Source: an uncultured Desulfobacter sp.
GTDB lineage: Bacteria; Desulfobacterota; Desulfobacteria; Desulfobacterales; Desulfobacteraceae
Assembly (NCBI RefSeq): GCF_963666145.1
Contig: NZ_OY762614.1
Location: 1,846,001 to 1,910,000, forward strand
DNA: 64,000 nucleotides
Direction of reading: 5' to 3'
The translations under genes were made by a program, and so were the position numbers. Under the pieces are notes generated by a model. It was not told where the DNA came from. It was given only the letters and a program-made list of their open reading frames with translations, and did not search any database. This document shows, in pieces, positions 17,110 to 25,054 of the stretch. The stretch's first letter is position 1. Every line of letters begins with the position of its first letter.

Positions 17110-17141
17110 GATGCCATATTACATCGATGCAATATTACATC
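17110..17141 (+). promoter_or_regulatory. Tandem enhancer-type sites (UAS) for the sigma-54 activator
   Basis: GATGCCATATTACATC (17110-17125) and GATGCAATATTACATC (17126-17141) are two directly adjacent 16-bp copies differing at one base. Each is a partial palindrome (GATG...CATC). They begin 4 bp after the activator's stop codon and lie about 190-220 bp upstream of the -24 element. Confidence 0.7.
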
Positions 17142-17194
17142 ATCTCCTAAAACCATTCACTAACAATACATCACGGTCTTTATAACCAAATTTT

Positions 17195-17210
17195 GATGCA
17201 ATACAGCATC
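17195..17210 (+). promoter_or_regulatory. Third enhancer-type site
   Basis: GATGCAATACAGCATC has GATGC/GCATC arms and matches the two upstream copies at most positions. It lies about 120 bp before the -24/-12 promoter, a usual distance for sigma-54 enhancers. Confidence 0.65.
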
Positions 17211-17328
17211 GAATATATATTGAATCTCTCCCCGCGTAGTTTCGGTCTGCATTGAAAAATACAGATAAATATTTGTAAATTGTAGAATTCACTAACAAAT
17301 CCACACAACTTTTTCATGTATTTATACA

Positions 17329-17345
17329 TTGGCACTGGTTTTGCT
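17329..17345 (+). promoter_or_regulatory. Sigma-54 (-24/-12) promoter of the abfD operon
   Basis: TTGGCACTGGTTTTGCT matches the consensus TGGCAC-N5-TTGCW, with GG and GC separated by exactly 10 bp. It is about 110 bp upstream of the abfD start codon and directly downstream of a sigma-54 activator gene and its putative enhancer sites. Confidence 0.88.
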
Positions 17346-17453
17346 GTTAAGTCCCTGAAGAGACGAGAATAAAATTCTTGAAGGCTGAAATAAGTGCAGT
17401 AGCGAAGCGTTATGTGTGTAAACTAAAAAACTAATCCGCAGAAAGGCATAACC

Positions 17454-18902
17454 ATGAGAATGAATGCAAAACAGTACGAAGAGAGTCTAAGAAAACTGAA
17501 TCTAAACGTCTATATGTTCGGAAAAAAAATAGACAATGTGGTGGATGACCCCATCATACGGCCCTCAATGAACGCTGTGGCCGCCACCTATGAATTCTCC
17601 TTGATGCCAGAGTATGAATATCTTCTCACGGCCACGTCCCATCTGACCGGAAAAACCATCAACCGGTTCTGCCACATTCACCAGAACACCGAAGATCTTG
17701 TGAAAAAAACAAAAATGGGCCGGCTTATTGGCTCTCTTACCGGTTGCTGTTTCCAGCGCTGTGTGGGCATGGATGCCATCAATGCCCTCTCCATGACCAC
17801 CTATGATATTGATGCCAAATATGACACTCAATATTATGCTCGATTCAATAAATACCTGGCCTATGTCCAGGAAAACGATCTCACCTGTGACGGTGCCATG
17901 ACCGACCCCAAGGGCGACCGGTCTCTGCCGCCCCACAAACAGACAGATCCTGATATGTTCATGCGCGTGGTGGAAGAGACCGACGACGGAATTATAGTCC
18001 GGGGCGCCAAAGCCCATCAGACCGGGGCGGTCAATTCCCATGAAATCATTGTGATGCCCACCATCTCCATGCGCGAAGAGGACAAAGACTATGCCATCTC
18101 CTTTGCCCTTCCCAGTGACGCCGAAGGGATCACCTACATTATGGGCCGCCAGTCCTGTGACACAAGGAAACTGGAATCAGGTCAGATGGACCGGGGCAAC
18201 CGGATCTACGGCGGCCATGAAGCCCTGGTTGTGTTTGACAATGTATTTGTGCCCTGGGAACGGGTCTTCATGTGCCGTGAGTATGAATTTGCAGGGCAAC
18301 TGGTTGAACAGTTTGCCTCCTACCACCGCCAGAGCTATGCCTGCAAAGCAGGCGTCGGCGATGTGCTGATCGGTGCGGCCCAGGTGGCGGCCGAATACAA
18401 CGGCGCCCATAAAGCCTCCCACATCAAAGACAAAATCATTGAGATGAACCATCTCAATGAAACCCTGTTCTGCGGATCTGTGGCCTGTGCGGCCCAGGGT
18501 CACAAAGAACCTTCCGGCACCTATCTTGTGGATACCCTGCTGGCCAATGTCTGCAAGCAGAACGTCACCCGTTTCCCCTATGAAATTGCACGCCTTGCCC
18601 AGGATATTGCCGGCGGTCTGATGGTCACCCTGCCCTCGGAAGAAGATCTTCGTTCCGAAACAGTGGGGCCGTTGATGGAAAAATATTTCAAAGGCAACGC
18701 CGATGTGCCCACCGAAGACCGGATGAAAATTTTGCGGCTTATTGAAAACCTGACCTTAGGCACAGCGGCGGTCGGGTATCTGACCGAATCCATGCACGGC
18801 GCAGGCTCTCCCCAGGCCCAGCGGATCATGATTGCCCGCCAGACCAATATGGAAGCCAAGAAAAAAGTGGCCAAGAAATTGTGCGGCATTGACCCTGAGT
18901 AA
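17454..18902 (+). CDS. abfD: 4-hydroxybutyryl-CoA dehydratase / vinylacetyl-CoA delta-isomerase
   Basis: A 482-residue flavin and [4Fe-4S] enzyme that dehydrates 4-hydroxybutyryl-CoA to crotonyl-CoA through a ketyl radical. The sequence follows clostridial AbfD closely from the first residues (QYEESLRKLN, VYMFG, IRPS). The cluster ligands are present: C99 and C103 (GCCFQRC), H291 and C297 (HRQSYAC). ESMHGAGSPQAQRIMIARQ near the C-terminus is also characteristic and separates it from true 4-hydroxyphenylacetate hydroxylases. The start has AAAGGCATAACC upstream. It is the first gene of an operon with the CoA-transferase and a lactonase, under a sigma-54 promoter. The enzyme is oxygen-sensitive in known cases, which fits an anaerobe. 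Confidence 0.95.
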   Translation: MRMNAKQYEESLRKLNLNVYMFGKKIDNVVDDPIIRPSMNAVAATYEFSLMPEYEYLLTATSHLTGKTINRFCHIHQNTEDLVKKTKMGRLIGSLTGCCFQRCVGMDAINALSMTTYDIDAKYDTQYYARFNKYLAYVQENDLTCDGAMTDPKGDRSLPPHKQTDPDMFMRVVEETDDGIIVRGAKAHQTGAVNSHEIIVMPTISMREEDKDYAISFALPSDAEGITYIMGRQSCDTRKLESGQMDRGNRIYGGHEALVVFDNVFVPWERVFMCREYEFAGQLVEQFASYHRQSYACKAGVGDVLIGAAQVAAEYNGAHKASHIKDKIIEMNHLNETLFCGSVACAAQGHKEPSGTYLVDTLLANVCKQNVTRFPYEIARLAQDIAGGLMVTLPSEEDLRSETVGPLMEKYFKGNADVPTEDRMKILRLIENLTLGTAAVGYLTESMHGAGSPQAQRIMIARQTNMEAKKKVAKKLCGIDPE

Positions 18903-18925
18903 ATTAGATCGGAGAATTTTAATAT

Positions 18926-20227
18926 ATGAACTGGAAAGATTATTACCGGGAAAAGACCGTCAGAGCGGACCAGGCTGCAGGGATGGTTAAAAGCGGTGAC
19001 CGCCTGGTGGCAGGTCACGCCACAGGCTCGCCCGAAACCCTGCTTGAAGCCCTGGTGGCCAACAGCAGCCATCTTGAGGATGTGGAGATCGTTCACATGG
19101 TTTCCATGGGCAAAAGTCTGTACTGCCAACCCGAACACCACAAGGCGTTCAGACACAACTCTCTGTTTGCAGGCGGTGCCACCCGGGCGCTCATTGCCCA
19201 GGGCAAGGCCGACTACACCCCGTGTTTTTTTAAAGATATCCCGGGCCTGTTTAAAAACGGGATGCTCCCGGTGGATGTTGCCATGATCACCGTTTCCCCG
19301 CCCGATAAATCAGGCAACGTCAGCCTCGGGGTCTCTGTGGACTATACGCTCCAGGCGGCATTGAGTGCCAAGACCGTCATTGCCGAAGTGACCCCGCATA
19401 TGCCCTCAATCCCGGGGACATCATTTCTCCACGTCAGCCAGATTGACGCCTTTGTGGAAACCGACCGGCACCTGATTGCCATGGAGCCGCCTGCCATCGG
19501 CGAGGTGGAAAAAAATATCGGGGCCAATGTGGCACAACTGATCCAGGACGGGGACTGTCTTCAACTGGGTATCGGGGCCATTCCCGATGCGGTATTGACC
19601 TTTCTGGACGATAAAAAGGATTTAGGCATTCACTCGGAGATGATCTCGGACGGGGTGATGCACCTGGCGGAAAAAGGGGTGATCACCTGCCGGAAAAAAA
19701 ATCTGCATCCGTATAAAATCATCATCACTTTTGCCATGGGAACGCCCCAATTTTACCAGTGGCTGGCCAACAACTCCATGGTTGAGATCTATCCGGTGGA
19801 CTACACCAATGATCCCTTTGTGGTGGCCCAAAACGACAATCTGGTCAGCATAAATTCCGCCATCTCCGTGGACCTGCTCGGCCAGGTGGCCGCAGATACC
19901 CTGGGGACCAAACAGTTCAGCGGTGTGGGCGGCCAGGTGGATTTTGTCCGGGGCGCCAAAGCCTCCAAGGGCGGCAGATCCATCATTGCCATCCCGGCCA
20001 CGGCAGCCAAGGGCAAAGTCTCCAGAATCGTTCCCGCCCTGGCCCAGGGCCAGGCCGTCACCACCTCCAGAAATGATGTGGATTATGTGGTGACGGAATT
20101 CGGCATTGCCCAGCTGCGTGGGAAGACCGTCCGCCAGCGGGCCAAATCCCTCATCGAAATTGCCCATCCTGATTTTAGAGACAATTTAATGGGCGAATTT
20201 GAAGCGCTCTATCTGACAACCGCCTAA
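18926..20227 (+). CDS. abfT: 4-hydroxybutyrate CoA-transferase
   Basis: A 433-residue class I CoA-transferase of the acetyl-CoA hydrolase/transferase family. It should move CoA from acetyl-CoA (or another acyl-CoA) to 4-hydroxybutyrate, supplying the substrate of AbfD. The catalytic glutamate is E238 in GIHSEMISDGV, preceded by the conserved LQLGIGAIPDAVL. Other family stretches are GTKQFSGVGGQVDFVRGA and TTSRNDVDYVVTEFGIA. The opening MNWKDYYREKTVRADQA aligns with AbfT-like proteins. The start follows GGAGAATTTTAATAT. It begins 24 bp after abfD. The context makes 4-hydroxybutyrate the likely substrate; other short hydroxyacids are possible. Confidence 0.92.
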   Translation: MNWKDYYREKTVRADQAAGMVKSGDRLVAGHATGSPETLLEALVANSSHLEDVEIVHMVSMGKSLYCQPEHHKAFRHNSLFAGGATRALIAQGKADYTPCFFKDIPGLFKNGMLPVDVAMITVSPPDKSGNVSLGVSVDYTLQAALSAKTVIAEVTPHMPSIPGTSFLHVSQIDAFVETDRHLIAMEPPAIGEVEKNIGANVAQLIQDGDCLQLGIGAIPDAVLTFLDDKKDLGIHSEMISDGVMHLAEKGVITCRKKNLHPYKIIITFAMGTPQFYQWLANNSMVEIYPVDYTNDPFVVAQNDNLVSINSAISVDLLGQVAADTLGTKQFSGVGGQVDFVRGAKASKGGRSIIAIPATAAKGKVSRIVPALAQGQAVTTSRNDVDYVVTEFGIAQLRGKTVRQRAKSLIEIAHPDFRDNLMGEFEALYLTTA

Positions 20228-20256
20228 CCAACATTTTATATATGGAGAAAGAACCC

Positions 20257-21036
20257 ATGAAGCTTTACTTTTTTGAAGCCGGAGTCCTGAAAAGCCAGAA
20301 ACATTTTTTTACTTTGAATGACGGTGTGGGAGAGCAGTTTGATGTGCCCGTTCCTTTTATGCTCATTGACCATCCCAAAGGAAAGGTATTGTTTGATACG
20401 GGCAATGCCCTGGAAGTTGTGAATGACAAGGAGAACCACTGGGGGGATATTCTGGGCGCCTATGATCCGGTGATGAGTGAAGAACAATGGTGTGTGAACG
20501 CTATTGAAAAAGTGGGGGTATCCGCCGAGGACATTGACTATGTAATCCTGTCCCACCTTCATCTTGACCATGCCGGGGGTGTTGGGCATTTCCCCAACGC
20601 CAGATACATTGTCCAGCGCGATGAACTGCACTTTGCCTATGTGCCGGCCCCCTATATGAAACTTGCCTATATCAGAAAAGATTTTGACAAGGATGTGGAC
20701 TGGTACATTCTCAACGGCTGGCAGGATGACGGGTTTGACCTGTTCGGCGACGGGGCGATCAAAATCTATTTTACCCCGGGACACACCCCCGGCCACCAGT
20801 CGATCCTGGTCAATCTGCCCGAAAACGGCCCCATGTTCTTTGCCGCAGACGCCTGTTACACCGGCCAAAATCTGCAGGACGGCACCCTGCCCGGCCTGAT
20901 GTGGAATGCCGGAGAAACAGTCCGATCAGTGGACCGCATGCGTTTTTTTGAACAATCCCAGGGGGTCAAGGTGGTGACAGGTCATGATCCTGAAGCCTGG
21001 AAGCAGGTAAAGCAGGCGCCTGAATTCTATTCATAG
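20257..21036 (+). CDS. Metallo-beta-lactamase-fold lactonase (AHL lactonase / gamma-butyrolactonase-like)
   Basis: A 259-residue dinuclear zinc hydrolase of the AiiA/AttM (BlcC) group. The metal motif H100-L-H102-L-D104-H105 (SHLHLDHAGG) is intact. A second metal-binding region is GHTPGHQS near residue 178, with a later GADA-like equivalent (AADACY) and GHD near the C-terminus. The start chosen is the ATG at 20257: the upstream in-frame ATG at 20242 overlaps the GGAGAAAGA that serves this start. Agrobacterium BlcC opens gamma-butyrolactone to 4-hydroxybutyrate. As the third gene of an abfD-abfT operon, this enzyme plausibly does the same, feeding the pathway. Quorum-signal hydrolysis is the less likely alternative. 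Confidence 0.85.
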   Translation: MKLYFFEAGVLKSQKHFFTLNDGVGEQFDVPVPFMLIDHPKGKVLFDTGNALEVVNDKENHWGDILGAYDPVMSEEQWCVNAIEKVGVSAEDIDYVILSHLHLDHAGGVGHFPNARYIVQRDELHFAYVPAPYMKLAYIRKDFDKDVDWYILNGWQDDGFDLFGDGAIKIYFTPGHTPGHQSILVNLPENGPMFFAADACYTGQNLQDGTLPGLMWNAGETVRSVDRMRFFEQSQGVKVVTGHDPEAWKQVKQAPEFYS

Positions 21037-21123
21037 TTCTTGTTTCATATCAATGCATAACGGCTTTTAGCATCCTATTCCCTTCTAAACTGACTATTGA
21101 AGCCGTGTAGTTGGCTCTAAAAC

Positions 21124-21160
21124 GCCGGGACGGTCCGCGACTCACCGTTCCGGCATTTTT
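21124..21160 (+). terminator. Rho-independent terminator of the abfD operon
   Basis: GCCGGGACGGT (21124-21134) pairs with ACCGTTCCGGC (21144-21154) with one G-T position around a 9-nt loop, followed by ATTTTT. It lies 87 bp after the lactonase stop codon. Confidence 0.78.
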
Positions 21161-21216
21161 CTTCAGCAAGCCCTTTCTCTTGTATACCGTCATGCCGAAC
21201 AGCGGCATCTTAATTA

Positions 21217-21276
21217 TTCCCGATCAGAGTATAAATGCTCCCGATCCGGGTAGAAATCCGCGCCCCCATGTGTTAG
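21217..21276 (+). promoter_or_regulatory. Paired 21-bp-spaced operator with -10 (copy 1)
   Basis: Half-sites TTCCCGATCAGAGTA (21217-21231) and CTCCCGATCCGGGTA (21238-21252) are 21 bp apart. After 18 bp comes TGTTAG (21271-21276). The first half-site is the most degenerate of the family. The unit lies ~50 bp before the TonB receptor start and is one of four copies in the window. Confidence 0.88.
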
Positions 21277-21324
21277 TCAGCTCTAACTTTTACCGCCGCA
21301 CATGCAACTAAAAAGGAGTTGAAG

Positions 21325-23463
21325 ATGTATCGAAAAAAAGCCCTGCTGCTGTTGTCCTGCTGTTTGTTTTTCAAACTGCTTTTATCAGCGGCCCAGTTGT
21401 GGGCCCAGGAGGCCGAAGAGACGGCCGCAACCAAAACCCAGAGTATTACCGTTACCGCCAATAAAATTGAGGAGGATCTCCAAAAAGTTCCCCAGAGCAT
21501 CACGGTGATGGATGAAATCATTCTCGAAGAAAAAGGCATTACCGATATTCCCGATTTAATCAGGGAAATACCGAACATGGCTGCCGAGGAAGGTGTCCAT
21601 GGAAACGCGGTGAGCTTCCGGGGACTGAACCCTTCCATGTTCACCAATAAAAATCCCGTGGTCATCTATATTGACGGGGTTCCCGTTATAGACCGATACG
21701 GCTTTGATGCCTCTCTTGCCAATGTGGAACGGGTTGAGGTGCTGCGCGGACCCCAGGGCACACTTTACGGCAAGGACGCCATTGGCGGGGTTATTAATAT
21801 TGTTACCAAAGAACCTGAAAACAGCTGGCATGGCTTGGTTGGCGCCGAATACGGCAGCGACAATTACATGCAAGGCATATTCAACATGAATGGTGCACTG
21901 ATGGAAAACACCCTTTATATGGGCATCAACGGGAAATATGAGCAGGATGACGGCTGGATTGACAACACCTATTCCGGGTCGAACGCCGTGGGGAATGAAT
22001 CCGATCAGCAGCAGCTAAGCGGCTACCTTTTATATACCCCCACGGACAGGTTCACCGCAAGGCTGACACTGTCCATGGACAATAGCAATGATTCAGGCAC
22101 CAATGGCTATGCATTGCCTGCCGGACATAATTTCACCGATTTTAACAGAGACGATGCCGAAGCATCTGCCTTTGATGTCCCCACGGAAGTCGATATTGAC
22201 TGTTTTTCCCAAAGTTTGCATTTAAGTTACGCATTTAACGCAATCACCCTGACCTCCACCACCACCCACAGAAAACAGGACATTGAGGGAGATTACGACG
22301 CCGATTACCAAGCCGACACCCTGTACGACGGATTAAAACAGTTTAACTACAGTGAAACCGAAACATACACCCAGGAACTGCGCCTATCAAGCAACAATGA
22401 AAGCGGCATCCGCTGGGTAGCAGGTCTTTACCTGGATTCAGAAGATCATAAACAGGGTCCCTATGGTATGCAGTATCCCTATTACGACGATTTGGGCACC
22501 TTTTATGGCAATTTTGATTACAATGCCGACTCTGATACCGACAGCACCACCTATGCGGCATTTGGCCAGGCAATGATCCCTTTTGGCGAACGATTTGAAG
22601 TAACCATAGGCGGCAGGTACCAGCACATTGACAAAGAGATTGATCTGGATATGTACTATCTGCCGGTGGGCACCACCGGGGCACCCTATTTTTCCTTTGC
22701 CGGGGAAAAGGACTGGGATGTCTTTTTGCCCAAGGCGGCGCTCAGTTACGGCCTGAGCGATAACTGGCATACCTATGTTTCATATTCCCAGGGATACATG
22801 CCCGGCGGGTTTAACTACTTTGCCTCTTCCGGATCCACCGAAGATAACTCCTTTGAACCCCAGAAATCAACAAACTACGAAATAGGAATCAAAGGCAATG
22901 TGCAGAAATTGAGGGTGGCCGCAACCGTATTCTACATGGATATCAAGGATGTCCATGTCTACAAGGCCTACGGCGTCAATTATTATACAGACAATGCCGA
23001 CAGCGGTCATTCCCAGGGCATTGAGCTGGAGCTGGCCTATCAACTCACCAACACCATTGAATTGACCGGTTCAGTGGGATTTATAGAGGCTGAGTACGAT
23101 TCCTATGATGCCGGGGACGGGATATCTTTTGATGGGCAGGATATTGAGAACACCCCATCCTACACGGCTAACGCCGGTATCAGCTATAGACATCCCAGCG
23201 GATTGTATGGCCGCATCGACATGAGAGCGAAAGGCGAGACCTCTTTTTATGATGATGCCAACAGAACCTTTGTCAAAGAAGACGCATATGCCGTTTTTGA
23301 TGCAAAGATCGGTTATCAAACCGGAGAATGGGATTTTTATGTATACGGAAAAAACCTGACCGACGAAGCGTATATCACTGATTTCATATCCAATTCCACA
23401 CTGATGCTGGCAGGCTTCGGGGAACCGCGGACCGTTGGCGGCGGCATACGCTACCGGTTTTAA
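21325..23463 (+). CDS. TonB-dependent outer membrane receptor (FyuA-like), paralog 1
   Basis: A 712-residue outer-membrane gated channel for a metal chelate. It has a signal peptide (MYRKKALLLLSCCLFF...LWAQ), a TonB-box-like SITVTANKIEE, a plug domain (QKVPQSITVMDE, DVPD-like segments, VERVEVLRGPQGTLYGKDAIGGVINIVT) and a C-terminal 22-strand barrel ending in aromatic YRF. The start is the ATG at 21325, seven bases after AAAGGAG; the in-frame TTG upstream is not needed. It is very similar over its whole length to the receptor at 31535, including the barrel stretch YVSYSQGYMPGGFNYFASSG. It has its own copy of the paired operator and its own terminator. The substrate is probably a ferric siderophore; not provable here. 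Confidence 0.93.
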   Translation: MYRKKALLLLSCCLFFKLLLSAAQLWAQEAEETAATKTQSITVTANKIEEDLQKVPQSITVMDEIILEEKGITDIPDLIREIPNMAAEEGVHGNAVSFRGLNPSMFTNKNPVVIYIDGVPVIDRYGFDASLANVERVEVLRGPQGTLYGKDAIGGVINIVTKEPENSWHGLVGAEYGSDNYMQGIFNMNGALMENTLYMGINGKYEQDDGWIDNTYSGSNAVGNESDQQQLSGYLLYTPTDRFTARLTLSMDNSNDSGTNGYALPAGHNFTDFNRDDAEASAFDVPTEVDIDCFSQSLHLSYAFNAITLTSTTTHRKQDIEGDYDADYQADTLYDGLKQFNYSETETYTQELRLSSNNESGIRWVAGLYLDSEDHKQGPYGMQYPYYDDLGTFYGNFDYNADSDTDSTTYAAFGQAMIPFGERFEVTIGGRYQHIDKEIDLDMYYLPVGTTGAPYFSFAGEKDWDVFLPKAALSYGLSDNWHTYVSYSQGYMPGGFNYFASSGSTEDNSFEPQKSTNYEIGIKGNVQKLRVAATVFYMDIKDVHVYKAYGVNYYTDNADSGHSQGIELELAYQLTNTIELTGSVGFIEAEYDSYDAGDGISFDGQDIENTPSYTANAGISYRHPSGLYGRIDMRAKGETSFYDDANRTFVKEDAYAVFDAKIGYQTGEWDFYVYGKNLTDEAYITDFISNSTLMLAGFGEPRTVGGGIRYRF

Positions 23464-23492
23464 CGTTCTCTTACTATACTATAAGGATACGG

Positions 23493-23527
23493 ATGAGCAG
23501 TGCGGCACAGGCACTGCTCATTTTTGT
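23493..23527 (+). terminator. Rho-independent terminator after TonB receptor 1
   Basis: ATGAGCAGTGC (23493-23503) and GCACTGCTCAT (23511-23521) form a perfect 11-bp stem with a 7-nt loop, followed by TTTTTG. It lies 30 bp after the stop codon. Confidence 0.9.
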
Positions 23528-23692
23528 TTATCTTTCCTTTAGGATCTGTTTGAATTTTACACTCGATAATCCAGTTTTTAGGAAATTTATTCAAATAGGA
23601 TTGAGAGTTTAAGCTTGCTCTAATCCTCTAAAATCCGCTATAGGATTAATTATCCATCGTTTTTTCCAAATTCAAACTGAGGAGACCCCATC

Positions 23693-24838
23693 ATGTCCGT
23701 TGACGTTGAACAGAAGATGCTTGAAATGGCCCAAGCAAAAAAAACGTTTTTGATAAAATACGAAAGGACGAAACAACTGTTCAGCGATCTAGTTAAAAAC
23801 CAGAGAGGGCTATTATCCAAAGGCGCACCCAAAAATGGAGAGGAGGAGAACAAAGCCCCGGACAAAATTAATATCAAAGAGAGTGTTCATGCCATAGATG
23901 AAACCATGAAAATGCTCTCTGAAACAGATCGGCTGATCCTGAACAGCACGAAAAATTACTTTTCCACAGATGACTATCTTTTTCAACACTCATTGGGCGT
24001 CTGCTATATCGGCACCATTGTATTGCAGCGATTCAACGAGCTTTTTTCCCAGTATATCAAAAATATGCTCACAGCCAAATTCAAAGAAAATCTGAAACAC
24101 AGTAAACAAGAGGAGATGGCCCCCTTTTTTTACTATCCCCCGGAAGCCGTGCGCACCATCTCCATGGGATATCTCATCCACGATATGGGCAAAATAATGA
24201 TCTCTGATTCCCTGTTGAACAAAAAAAGCGGCTTGAGTAAAAATGAGCTTAAAGAAATGCAAAAGCATGTCGGGGAATACGGCACCTATTTTTTGAAAAC
24301 CAATGGTATTTACGACGTCTATGTGGGAAATATTATCAAATATCACCACGCAGCAATCTATCTCAACGAAAAAAATGCCTATCCTGTTTATCAATCTTCT
24401 TCAGATCTGCCGCCCTACGTCAAAATTTGCAAATTAGCCGACATTTACAGTGCCATGACGTTGAAACGAAGCTACGGCGAAGCATTGAATCCCACCAAGG
24501 TGGTCAATACGATTTTCCGGGATTATTCGGGACGAGACCCTATTTTGCAGCTTATTATCTATGCATTTGTCAAAGAAATCGGCACCTGTCCCGAAGGAAG
24601 CATCCTGACCCTGACAAACGGGCAATTTGTCTATGTCATAGACAGTAAAGGGCCAGAGGTCATCATATTCACTGACAAGACTGGTCATACGATTGAACAA
24701 CCAGGAACAATGATTAATCTTTCCAGCCCAGACAGCAAAAATCACAACCTGTTTATTGACAATCAGCATCTTCCCAAAACGCCGGTGGAAATGTTCAACC
24801 GGCTTCCCGGATACCTCAGGACATTTCATTCGGAATAA
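23693..24838 (+). CDS. HD-GYP-like phosphodiesterase domain protein
   Basis: A 381-residue cytoplasmic protein. The central HD domain shows FQHSLGVCYIG, HDMGK (metal-binding H-D pair, residues ~163-167), a later KHVGEYG and IKYHHAAIYL, and ADIYSAMTLKRSYGEAL, which matches the D-x-x-x-A-x-x-x-R-Y pattern of HD-GYP proteins. The GYP triplet itself is not conserved (NAYPVY at that place), so activity on cyclic di-GMP is probable but not certain. The N-terminal ~80 residues form a charged helix, and the C-terminus (~290-381) is a separate small domain. It stands alone, between the TonB receptor terminator and the next operator copy. Confidence 0.72.
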   Translation: MSVDVEQKMLEMAQAKKTFLIKYERTKQLFSDLVKNQRGLLSKGAPKNGEEENKAPDKINIKESVHAIDETMKMLSETDRLILNSTKNYFSTDDYLFQHSLGVCYIGTIVLQRFNELFSQYIKNMLTAKFKENLKHSKQEEMAPFFYYPPEAVRTISMGYLIHDMGKIMISDSLLNKKSGLSKNELKEMQKHVGEYGTYFLKTNGIYDVYVGNIIKYHHAAIYLNEKNAYPVYQSSSDLPPYVKICKLADIYSAMTLKRSYGEALNPTKVVNTIFRDYSGRDPILQLIIYAFVKEIGTCPEGSILTLTNGQFVYVIDSKGPEVIIFTDKTGHTIEQPGTMINLSSPDSKNHNLFIDNQHLPKTPVEMFNRLPGYLRTFHSE

Positions 24839-24955
24839 CGGCCATGGGCCGGCCTGCATTATTAACATCCAGGTTTCCCAAAGCATAGACACAGATCTCC
24901 GCCCTCCTGCCCATCAATGTTTTCGACATCAACGCATCTGACAGCAAAATATTGA

Positions 24956-25015
24956 TTCCCGATCCGGGTATAAATACTCCCGATCCGGGTAGAGATATCC
25001 ATTGAAGCGTGTTAG
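24956..25015 (+). promoter_or_regulatory. Paired 21-bp-spaced operator with -10 (copy 2)
   Basis: TTCCCGATCCGGGTA (24956-24970) and CTCCCGATCCGGGTA (24977-24991) are 21 bp apart, with TGTTAG at 25010-25015 after exactly 18 bp. It lies ~40 bp upstream of the ABC transporter pair and is the best-preserved copy of the four. Confidence 0.92.
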
Positions 25016-25054
25016 GAATACATAACTTCAATCATTAACTTGACCGGGAAACAA

